From Aurantiochytrium sp. KH105 (lineage: Eukaryota; Sar; Bigyra; Thraustochytrida; Thraustochytriidae): a DNA stretch of 64,000 nt. Shown here in pieces: positions 47,801 through 56,584 of the stretch. The stretch covers positions 62,001-126,000 of the forward strand of contig BGKB01000136.1 of assembly GCA_003116975.1 (NCBI GenBank), given 5' to 3'. Numbering within the stretch: the stretch's first letter is position 1; every line of letters starts with the position of its first letter. The notes beneath the pieces were generated by a model. That model had not been told where the DNA came from, searched no databases, and saw only the letters and a list, made by a program, of their open reading frames with translations. Position numbers and translations under genes: made by a program.

Positions 47801-50800
47801 GCACCCGGAGGTATCCATCGAAGTCAAGCCAGACATGGTCAAGCAACAACTCAGTCTCGCTGTTCAGCTCGCGATTTCGGTTGGCAAAGAGGCTCGTTCG
47901 TCGATTTTGATCTTCGTCTCGGGCATGGCCGAGATCGTAGAAATCACGGCACAGTTCGAGGGCATCAACGAGCTCATATTGTACGACCAGAGTCTCATTA
48001 CTTCCACGTATGGCGGCATCCGGGAGTTCCGTGTTGTCGCCATTCACAGCACCATTCCATACGAAGAGCAGCTCGATGCATGGGAAGATGTGGGCACAGA
48101 CGTGCTCAAGGTGATTGTAGCCACAAACTCTGCGGAGTCGTCGATCACCCTGCCAGATGTCGACAACGTGATTTGTCTGGGCACTCGCCGACAGCTCGAG
48201 TACAACTCAAAGAAAGCAACGTCCTCTCTTAACACGCGGTGGGTATCAAAGGCGTCGGCAACGCAACGGGCAGGTCGCACAGCCCGCACGCGCCCGGGCA
48301 CAGTTTGGCACTTGTACACCCGGGATGTGTACGGCAAGATGTTGGACTTTGACTTGCCCGAGATCCACACTTGTCCCTTGGATAAGGTTCTGTTGGACCT
48401 GAAAACCCTGGTGGTGGGGCCGGTGATCCCTTTGCTTCTCAAGGTGATTGACCCTCCGTCATTGGAGAGGTCGCAAGATGCGATACGCCAGCTCTATCTG
48501 CAAGGATTCATCGACTCGGACGACGATGATCTCGCAATGCACACACCCCTGGGACGCTTTACATCTCAACTTGGTCTCGATCTTTCTTTGTCTGCTTTGA
48601 TTGCGCGTTCGATTCTTCTCGGCTGCGCGCCGGAAGGCATCGCCTTAGCTGCGGTGCTAAGTGCAGAAAAGAGTCCTTTTCGGGTGGCGACGCCTCTCAT
48701 CCACTCGGACCCGATCGAGTACCACGGCATCCTCCAGGGTGTCATCACGACCAAGATCGCATTGGACGGCGGCTTGTATTCGGAGACGCTAGCCTTGGTG
48801 CGCCTCATCTCCATCTGGACTCACGCCACCAATGATCGTTTCCGTCGCGAGTTTTGTCAGGCAGGCGGGCTCGCGTGGGCTCGCGTTGCGCGACTAGCAG
48901 TTCTGCACAAGCATCTCGCACATGCTGTGGCTCAAACGACTGGGCAAGATGCGTCCGAATACGCTCTGCCGCCTCCGCGGGAAATTTTTTGCGACGCATC
49001 CCGATTGAATCGTGTTCGGTTTGTGCTCTACTCTGCGCACCCGGGAAACCTGTTGCGCTACACGCCCAAAAAGGTGGACATGCTCGAAACGGGCTTGGCA
49101 GCGAATATCAAGGACCCAAAGGGACTCTATTCGAGAATGATGATCCCTGAATCGATCAAGACGAGTATGCTGGAGACTGCATTTCCTCGTGAAGTCGTTT
49201 GGTCGCTTTGCAAAAACACGCATCAGCAAGCAACAATTTCGTATGCGGCAGAGGACGCCCCGTCAGCGTTCAATACTCTGATACATTTGAGTGAATTTGC
49301 GCAGAATCTCATGTCGGCGCCCTCCTCACCGCCGCCACAGCAGCAGCAGAAGCAAAAGCAAAATGGGCAGTCGCCATCCGGCAAGACCATTGGTGATGAC
49401 GTTCAAATGGCATGGAGTGTCTTGATGTACGGCCGCGTCACAACGGCGGTAAAGGCACACGCCACGGGATACTTCCACGACGATGATTACCTGGACGACG
49501 ATGATTCATTTTACAGCGACGATGAGTACTTTACAGGGGACTCACTGAGGCAGTTCGGATACACATCTCGGAGAACGTACGATGAGGAGGAGGACGGTTT
49601 TTCGGAAGTCACTGTCGATGACCACAGTCTGTCGAAACCCCTCCTTTTTCTCATGAGGGATGCAGATTTGCTGGCATCTCTCGGTGCTGCCGTTGCGCTG
49701 GAAGACTTGAAGGTCTTTCATGGGTTCAACGAGCCCAAGCAACGCTCGGACGTAGTCGTCATGGAGGTCGCCTCTCCAGCCCTGGACAGCGTCATTACGT
49801 GGCAACAGAACACGAATCGACGCTATGCGACGCTCTTTTCAGAAATGAAAACCGGGTCCAACTTCAGTGACGGCTTCGATCGCCTGTTCGAAATCGACGT
49901 GAATTTGTACAATTTCCCTCTGTCCCGCAAAGTCAAGGGTGGTGGTGTCCTGGATGCCGCCGTCTTACGCGAGCAATTTGGTCGCGCAGGTCCTGTGCCA
50001 TCCGTTGTCGTGTACAAGGGCACAACGTCGAAATCATCACTTTATATGCGGGAAAGAGAACGCGATGTCTCCACCTCGGACGTTGAAGATGTTCCGCTTG
50101 GTGTTCGTCTTCTGATCTCCTATGCGTCCGGAAACCGTCCTCGCACTGTCGTCCGGCTGCCTTTACCTGACAGGGGAGGAGACACAAGTTCGCAAGCCAC
50201 GGCGTCGTCGAACAAGAGCAAAAAAGGAAAGAAACAAGAAAGACAAGAGCAGGATGGCGTCGCAATCTTGCCGCTATCCGATGCCCTCGCGCCCAAGTTT
50301 GAGCCGCTTCGATACTCTGTTCCCCGTAGACCAGATGCTGAAGGAGCCGATGAAGCCAACACCTTTGTGAAGAATCCACGCGTCTCCAGAATTTTTGCCC
50401 CACAACACTCGATCGCAAATTGCATGCTGCCGAAGAAGTCAATACCCGGCTTTGCAATAGGAGTTACTCTTCTTGGAAGTAATGGTGGTCGCATGGCCTC
50501 TACATCGCACCTGGAGCTTGTTCCGGAAGGCATCGATTGGCTGCACTACGCCATGGTGTGTTCTGGTTCGGAGCCTTCCGCTCTGGGCCGCATGAATGCC
50601 ATTTCTTCCATCGACGCTATCTTGTGCGGCCAAATTCATAGTATACTTTGGGCTTACTTTACGGAGATTGACAGCGTCATGCAGGAAGATATGGAGCTTA
50701 CTGCTCTCTTTGACCGAGTCTTTGCGAGATTTACGCAGACGATCCGCGAAATGCCGCCGGACTACTACCCAGATTTGATTGCGTCTCAGCAGCGCGAGGC

Positions 50801-51231
50801 CCAGATTGACAAGCAGCTAGCTGACATGACCAACGTGTCTGTGGAGCAAATTGCTTCCAAGGCGGTGAATCCGTACGCGACCCCGGCGAAAGCCAAGGTC
50901 GCCACGCCTGCAATGACTGCAACGACAAAAGATGCTCAAGACGCAACTGGTGCCTCAAACTTCAAGGGACCCAACACGCCGTCCATGCCTGTGCTGTCGG
51001 TTGTGTCAAGAACCCCTTCGTCAAGATCGACGCTTACAACGTCCGTAGTTTCAACCCATAAGACAGTGACGCCACGTGGGGAAAAGGTCGTAGTATCGAC
51101 GTCAGGCAATAAAGAAGGCGCAGCTTCGCAGGTGGACTCGAAAAAGGTGGTAGTTTCGACGCCCGCGCCAATGTCGGCCTCGCGACTTGCGTCACTAAAG
51201 CGCAGCAAGAAAAAGAAGAAGGGGCAGCAGA

Positions 51232-51254
<23 letters not shown>
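44829..51254 (+). CDS. Asteroid-type FEN/XPG nuclease fused to DEAH-box RNA helicase (2,141 aa)
   Basis: Start at ATG 44829 ('MGVPGFTSYL'), the typical beginning of XPG/Asteroid nucleases; the upstream extension starts only at GTG. The two-metal active-site acids of the FEN fold are all present: Asp33 ('LVDGSG'), Asp83 ('ILADGN'), Glu163/Glu164 and Asp166 ('VKEEADQALC'), Asp210 and Asp212 ('AQDSDFFF') and Asp261 ('GNDYFEG'). A Lys/Asn-rich linker lies at about 535-580. From about residue 755 comes a complete DEAH/RHA helicase: motif I GETGSGKS 781-788, motif II DEIH 878-881, motif III SAT 910-912, motif VI QRAGRTAR 1146-1153, then winged-helix/ratchet and C-terminal regions. The tail is basic and ends in poly-Gln. 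Expected activity is 3'-5' NTP-driven RNA (or RNA:DNA) unwinding coupled to structure-specific nuclease cleavage. The frame is continuous through the linker, with no stop or frame change between the halves. Confidence 0.92.
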
Positions 51255-51262
<8 letters not shown>

Positions 51263-51285
51263 ACAATTACAACAACAACAATAAA
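51229..51285 (+). repeat. CAG/CAA repeat running through the stop codon into the 3' UTR
   Basis: CAG codons for the terminal Gln run, then TAG, then CAACAACAACAATTACAACAACAACAA, directly followed by the AATAAA. Confidence 0.9.
51280..51285 (+). promoter_or_regulatory. Putative poly(A) signal AATAAA
   Basis: AATAAA lies 26 bp after the stop codon of the nuclease-helicase gene, at the end of the CAA repeat. Confidence 0.5.
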
Positions 51286-52305
51286 GTGAGCGAGGGAGTT
51301 CCCCCAAATCATCAAAATTAAGCTAAAAAAAGATACAAGCAAATTCTACACATGCAGTCGCGCATCTTGGAAGCCTCGAGAGTGGATCACGTTGCGAACA
51401 AACAGAGAAAATTATAACATTTTCTCCTCGTCTTTGCGCAAGAATATGCCTCTCCTCTAAGGGGCTTTCTTTCTTTCTTTCTTTCTTTCATCCCAACGAT
51501 TCATTTCACTTCTCTCTCTCTCTTTTCCTCTCTCTGTGCCAGCGCATTAAAGGTCTGCCATGTTTTGGTTTTTTTGCCTTCTCATTTTCACAAACAGAGA
51601 AACAAAGCGACATCGATGTCCAAGCCTCGCTGTCGTCAGGCAAAGAAAGCTCTCTGGAATCTCGGATGTTGTCTCTGCAAAAACATCGGAATTTCACTCA
51701 TCTTCCACGTCTCGCAGACAGCTCGACGAAGGATCAGCCTCGCCCGTACGCGCTCGTGCTTCCCCTGCTCGAGCCAAAGATGGCGTCAGATCTTCCGCAA
51801 GTTTGCGGGTCAGCCAGATGAGAACGAACGATCCCGAGGCTCAGCACAAGCAAGCCCCGGCTCAGCCACCGTTGCCAGCAGCATCGGCGCCTGCCGTTGC
51901 CAGTAGATTACTCCTAGCATAGCTTATGACCCGGACTCGGACCGGGACTCCAAAATACGTAACGTAAAAATGGCGAGAGTCGTCCCATCGTGCCATGATC
52001 CAGACGAGTCCCACCGGCCAGACAGACAGACAGACAGACAAAGAGGCAGTCAGCCAGCCAGACCCGCAAAGCTGCGCACGGGGAAGACGCGCTCGCTCCG
52101 GAGGACCGCGGCTGCGCGTTGCTCGCCTCGTGGCGTGCGCACGCGGGTCAAGAGGAGAGCGGCCAGAGAATCAGGCGGGAGCACCGCGAGAACAAGGCAG
52201 AGCAGCGTCTCCTGTTGCCCTTTTCTCTCGCTCGCGCGCTCGCGCTCGCGTGCTTCATTAGGTGGCAAGACACCCTCGCCGAGCTCGGTAACGTAACGCG
52301 AGATA
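51286..52305. other. Intergenic between the nuclease-helicase and DNAAF4 genes
   Basis: Contains a (TTTC)n run at about 51467-51488, TC-rich sequence at 51511-51536 and (ACAG)n at about 52021-52040. The last 300 bp before DNAAF4 are GC-rich with (GCTC) motifs at 52227-52250. One short possible frame (51560-51922) is listed separately. Confidence 0.55.
51560..51922 (+). CDS. Possible small secreted protein, weakly supported (120 aa)
   Basis: ATG 51560 starts a frame with a hydrophobic N-terminus ('MFWFFCLLIFTN') like a short signal peptide, followed by Ser/Arg/Ala/Pro-rich sequence without motifs. A competing frame overlaps it on the same strand. I list it because the region is otherwise empty; it may be chance. 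Confidence 0.15.
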   Translation: MFWFFCLLIFTNRETKRHRCPSLAVVRQRKLSGISDVVSAKTSEFHSSSTSRRQLDEGSASPVRARASPARAKDGVRSSASLRVSQMRTNDPEAQHKQAPAQPPLPAASAPAVASRLLLA

Positions 52306-54279
52306 ATGGTGTTGACGGGCGTGTACACGTGGTCGCAAACGGCGGAAAGTCTGACTGTAACGGTGCCGCTCAAAGGGGCGTCAGTGCGGTCCGTGGACGT
52401 CTATTCCAGCAGGTGCTATGTCAAGGTGAACTACCGGCCGTACCTGGTGAACCTTGACCTTTATGCAGACATCGACGACGCCTCAGAGGTTGTCACCGTC
52501 CGGGATGGGACGCTCGTGCTCAACTATCAAAAGGCCCACGCGGGAGAATGGCCTTCGCTCGTGTGTGAGGGACACAAAGACAAGGCGCTGATGCGTGAGC
52601 GCCGGTACAAGGCCATGGAGGAGAAGACGAGTCGAACGCAAGAAATGAGCAAGAAGCTGCGAGATCGCAGAATTGAAGATGCGAGGATGACGACACGAAT
52701 GCAAATGCGCGTTGACGAGGCAGAGCGTCAACGGCTTGACGACCTCAAGGCCGAGGAAAAGGAGGAGGCTGAACGCAAAGTGTACGAAACGTTGCGCAGC
52801 CTCGAGGCCAAACGTGGGAGTATCGAAGTGCCCGCGACTACGAAGGAAGCGCCCACGCCCCGCGTTGTTGTCAACAGCAGCAAGAGCCCGAATGAAGATG
52901 CAGAGGTGCCACCACCCATTTTGAAGGACGAAAATAGCTCTGAGAATGCGGGATCGGAGCAGACAAGACCACGGAAAGTGTCCTTTTGTGAAGACGGGCC
53001 TGTCCGGGTCGAACCGTCTGCAAGCGCAAGCACTGTAGCGTGCGAGGCTCCCGAAGACCATCAGGAGGAGGAAGACGTCACGCCAATGAAGCACGAAGAC
53101 ACGATCTTTCTAGATGCTGATACTGATGCTGACGTAGAGCTCGTGTCAGCAAAGGCCGAGCTAGCGAAGGGCGAGGTCGTTGTTGTCTCGAGTCAAGCTG
53201 AGCAAGCTGCAGCTGGCGATGACGAACTGGAGACGGTGGTGCCGCCACCGAGACAGGGTGTGCGCATGAAGATGGCCTTCACTGCGCGCGTATTTCCTAC
53301 TCCAATGCGCGAGTCCCGAAAGGAAGAGGAAGAGGACTGGCTTTTACGGAATCGACGACATATGAAGGGTAGGGCACGCGAGCGACTTGATGCTGTCGAT
53401 ATCAGTGAACGAGATCCTTTTTGGCTCAAGGGCAAGGGCGATGACTTTTTCCGTGCTGGAAACTATGAGGGTGCGCTAAATGCGTATGCGTGCGCCCTGG
53501 AGATCGACGAGACGATGACGGCATGTCTCTCTAACCGTGCTGCGTGTTTTTTGAAGCTGGGACACTTTGCACGCTGTATCGAGGACTGCAATCGGGCGCT
53601 GAAAGTTCTTCACGACGAGCGCGAAGAGGAGCTTGCCTTGGCGCAGCGTGAGGGTTTCACCGAGGAGCCCAAGGAATTTCGACGAACGAAAGAAATGCGA
53701 AAGAAGCTTCACGTGCGCAAAGGCACAGCTCTCCGATTTGACCAGCAATTCGCTGCAGCTCTGGCCGAATACCAGCTTGCGCAGGAGCTGTCGCCCATGG
53801 ACGAGGACCTTCGCGCTGACTGTGCTCGGCTCTTGTGCCTTGTGCAGTGCGCAGCACAGAAAGATCTTGGGGACACGGCCTTTCGGCGCAAAGGTTTCGA
53901 GGAAGCATTGGGCTGCTACAATAAGGCTCTCGAGTATGACCCAGAGTCGGCCTCTGTGCTTTCGAACCGGTCGGCGTGCTTCATGTGCCTCAAGCGTCTC
54001 GAAGAGGCTCGAGCTGACTGCAGCGCTGCGCTCGCGATTGTTGAGACTCGAATCGTCCCCGAAGCGGCGACTGGCGCGCCCCCTCGAAATACGAAACAGA
54101 TGGAGGAGGACAAGGCGCTGCAGCTCAAGTTGTCGAAGCGTCTCGGCATGCTTGCTCAATCAGCCGGTGATTGGACTGCGGCGGCTTCTGCTTTCCGCAA
54201 GGCTTTGGATTTGGACGAGACGAATCTCGAGCTTGCAAAGAAGATCAAGCTTGCGGAGGCCAAAATCAATCAAGAATAA
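52306..54279 (+). CDS. DNAAF4: Dynein axonemal assembly factor 4 (DYX1C1): CS domain plus TPRs (657 aa)
   Basis: Cytoplasmic co-chaperone that works with HSP90/HSP70 to pre-assemble axonemal dynein arms. ATG 52306 begins the p23/CS domain at once ('MVLTGVYTWSQTAESLTVTV', 'PLKGASVRSVDVYSSRCYVK'), as in animal DYX1C1. A charged coiled coil follows (about residues 95-165), then a disordered acidic stretch. The DYX1C1 signature 'FTARVFPTPMRESRKEEEED' precedes the TPRs and corresponds to 'FTPRVFPTALRES..AEEEE'. TPR units begin at 'FWLKGKGDDFFRAGNYEGAL' (about residue 369), with 'LSNRAACFLKLGHFARCIED', 'HVRKGTALRFDQQFAAALAE', and a second set 'DLGDTAFRRKGFEEALGCYN' to the end. Human DNAAF4 has 420 aa and one TPR set; the extra C-terminal TPR set here lengthens the protein. 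Confidence 0.93.
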   Translation: MVLTGVYTWSQTAESLTVTVPLKGASVRSVDVYSSRCYVKVNYRPYLVNLDLYADIDDASEVVTVRDGTLVLNYQKAHAGEWPSLVCEGHKDKALMRERRYKAMEEKTSRTQEMSKKLRDRRIEDARMTTRMQMRVDEAERQRLDDLKAEEKEEAERKVYETLRSLEAKRGSIEVPATTKEAPTPRVVVNSSKSPNEDAEVPPPILKDENSSENAGSEQTRPRKVSFCEDGPVRVEPSASASTVACEAPEDHQEEEDVTPMKHEDTIFLDADTDADVELVSAKAELAKGEVVVVSSQAEQAAAGDDELETVVPPPRQGVRMKMAFTARVFPTPMRESRKEEEEDWLLRNRRHMKGRARERLDAVDISERDPFWLKGKGDDFFRAGNYEGALNAYACALEIDETMTACLSNRAACFLKLGHFARCIEDCNRALKVLHDEREEELALAQREGFTEEPKEFRRTKEMRKKLHVRKGTALRFDQQFAAALAEYQLAQELSPMDEDLRADCARLLCLVQCAAQKDLGDTAFRRKGFEEALGCYNKALEYDPESASVLSNRSACFMCLKRLEEARADCSAALAIVETRIVPEAATGAPPRNTKQMEEDKALQLKLSKRLGMLAQSAGDWTAAASAFRKALDLDETNLELAKKIKLAEAKINQE

Positions 54280-54846
54280 TCATGTTGTACCATCTGTGGC
54301 GGCAGGCCAGCTGGAAAAGACGCAAGGTGCGGAGAGGACTGACTGAATGGGAAGATGCACCAACGTAGAATTAATTGGCTCTTGATTTGGCTTGACTTGG
54401 CTTTTCACACGAAATGTTCTGGCGAGGGAGGAGAACAACCAACGCATCAATTTCCATCCCATCCCATCGAATCTCATCCCATCACGTCTCATCCCATCTC
54501 TGGACAGACAGACACGCACGAAGAGGAAGAAGAAGAAAGGAAAAGAGAGAGCGAATAGCAAACAATAGAGAAAGGTGCTTTGGCTCTTCCTATGCGAGCG
54601 ACGAGGTTAATTGGTAATGGAGAAAGTGAGAATGGAAAGAGGAAAAGGGAAGAAGGAGAGAGGAAAACGATGAATGAGTTTCAGGCTCTGGAGCCTGCCT
54701 TTGGCAAATAGAGAGACAAGTTCATTGATGATGTTTTTTGTTGAAGATAATGATGCCCGTATGCTACAGTTCACAAGGTCTGTTGTTGATGATGTTGTTG
54801 ATTTCCAGACAAACAGAGACGACACAGTCCGCACGACGAATGTTTT
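54280..54846. other. Intergenic between convergent genes
   Basis: Holds an (ATCCC)-type array with ATCGA/ATCAC variants at about 54446-54502 and a TGTTGATGATGTTGTTGAT stretch at 54780-54800. No gene is supported. Confidence 0.6.
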
Positions 54847-55485
54847 TCAGATCGTAGACGTGGGAGCAGCGCTGTGATCGTTGCCTGAACGCTGACGCCC
54901 GAGCTTAGGCGGGGCGCCCAGCGCGGAACCGGTTCCTGCTCGCGAGAGCTTGCGCAACTTGTTGTTTCGCGCATTGGCGCCGCTGGCCAGCATGTGAAAG
55001 CTGCGCTGCAAGTCGAAGCCGCGCGTCTGCTGCTTGGGAAGCATGAATGGTGGCGGCGCATCGTTCTCTGCATCGGCATGAACAGGCCGAGCACCGCGCG
55101 AGCGTACTCCTCGGGTGGCTGGGCTCACCATGGCATCTGTTGGGCTCCTGTACGGCAAGAATGATCTCCTTGCAGCGAGCGAGGAGGACTTGACGGGAGT
55201 TGCACGCGAGGTCTTGACAGCAGGGTTCGCGCTCGCCTCCTTGTCGGCCGCGGCGGCTTGCCGTCTGACGCCGTTGGTGAAGAGCACGCGGGCGATCTCC
55301 TTGTGCCCGGCCTTGCGGTCCGCGACGCCGAGGAGGAGCTTGGAGAAAGGGCTCGATACTTCATCGGACGGGCTCCGCGTGGCGCCCTTCGTCTTGCGCG
55401 ACGCCTCGCGCGGCGAGAGCTGCTTGACCGGCGTCTTCGCCGGCATCGTCGTCCTCGACGAATCGTGCATGCCCATAGAAGTCAT
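54847..55485 (-). CDS. Basic, Ser/Pro/Ala-rich protein of unknown function (212 aa)
   Basis: ATG 55485 (a second ATG three codons on) opens a frame with many Ser-Pro/Thr-Pro sites ('AKTPVKQLSPREASRK', 'YRSPTDAMVSPATRG'), a possible helix 'SPFSKLLLGVADRKAGHKE' to 'IARVLFTNG', and a basic C-terminal half ('ARNNKLRKLSRAGTG'). The composition suggests a disordered, phosphorylated, perhaps nuclear or cytoskeleton-binding protein. I recognise no family. Support is the frame length and conserved-looking helix only. Confidence 0.5.
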   Translation of the reverse strand: MTSMGMHDSSRTTMPAKTPVKQLSPREASRKTKGATRSPSDEVSSPFSKLLLGVADRKAGHKEIARVLFTNGVRRQAAAADKEASANPAVKTSRATPVKSSSLAARRSFLPYRSPTDAMVSPATRGVRSRGARPVHADAENDAPPPFMLPKQQTRGFDLQRSFHMLASGANARNNKLRKLSRAGTGSALGAPPKLGRQRSGNDHSAAPTSTI

Positions 55486-56387
55486 CGCTTCTGCTGCGGG
55501 TCGGGCTTGCTGTGCCTTGGCGCTGATGCTGCGCAGAGAACACAGCTGGCGACGAACGAGAGAGTGCGCCAGATATAGATCGGGGGAACTTCTCCTGGGG
55601 ACCGCTCCTGTCCGCGTGCGCGAGACGACCCAATTCGAGTTTGGCGCGCTCGATTGAATTCTGCCTCGCAGCTGGCCGCGCGGTCCGTGCCTCGAACCCG
55701 AATTTCAAATTCAAATTTGGGGTTGCGCTCCCTCTGCAACCGGCCCCCCTCTGAAGCCAGTGACGCGCTCTCTCCTCTCCGTTCGTCGAGCCGGCTTTCC
55801 CTCCGCCTCCACTACATCTTGATGGGTGCTGCATTTTCAGTGTTTTACTCACAATAATTTTCAAGAATTATTTTTTTTTCGTGTGCTGTAGAGGAAGCAC
55901 CACTGGAAACATGACTGTGAGGAGCTTGGCCGCCGTTGTAAAGAAGAAGATGGGAATGAAAGGGTGTCACTGGGTCAGAGGAGCGAGCAAAGTTCGGGTG
56001 CGGGCAAGGGAAAAATTTGAAATTGCCCCACTCCCGGCCGCGTCGCGGCGCGCGGGTCTCTCAACGGATGAAACATCGTGAAGTGGGTCACGTTTAACCA
56101 AGCGGCTACGTTCAAGGCATGGCAGCTGGAGCTGGCCATGGTGGCTGGTTGTGGTCGCGTGCAGGCCGATAAAAAGGAGGAAGGGCAGAGTTTTGGACGT
56201 TGAGACGAACAAATGTGTGGAATGCGATGGTAAACGCATCTGGATGGCACCTTCTCATCTTTCTTGGGCGAAAGGGCGAAAGAAGGAGAGTTACTCTGAG
56301 GACGGCCTAGGTCAAGGCCAAGACCTACTTCGATTGATGGGAAGGTTGTTGATGGATTTTTCTTATAAAGAAGAACCTTTCGGCTGC

Positions 56388-56440
56388 CAGTTGGCCAGCC
56401 AGTTGGCCAGCCCATAGGCCAGCCCGTAGGCCAGCCAGCG
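56388..56440. repeat. Tandem GGCCAGCC-type repeat
   Basis: Five copies of a 10-12-bp unit (TTGGCCAGCC, ATAGGCCAGCC, GTAGGCCAGCC variants). Confidence 0.85.
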
Positions 56441-56566
56441 GGAACCGCAAAACCGTCGCGCGTTTGCGGGGGAGGGAGGGGCGACTGGTTGAATGATTGG
56501 TGGCAGACGAGCGGGCACCGGAGCGTGTGGCATACAGACGGCGTTGTCGGATATTCTGAGATTTCT

Positions 56567-56572
56567 TTTATT
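56567..56572 (-). promoter_or_regulatory. Putative poly(A) signal of the nuclease-kinase gene
   Basis: TTTATT on the plus strand reads AATAAA on the minus strand, 12 bp after the stop codon, inside an AAT repeat. Confidence 0.35.
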
Positions 56573-56584
56573 ATTATTATTTGT

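Larger units (their letters stand above)
55486..56584. other. 1.1 kb without a supported gene, upstream of the basic protein and downstream of the nuclease-kinase gene
   Basis: An imperfect palindrome AACCCGAATTT / AAATTTGGGGTT is at 55695-55724. An A/T-rich stretch with T-runs lies at about 55838-55882. A GGCCAGCC tandem repeat is at about 56388-56440, and TTATTATTATTAT at 56568-56580 just after the nuclease-kinase stop codon. Confidence 0.55.
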
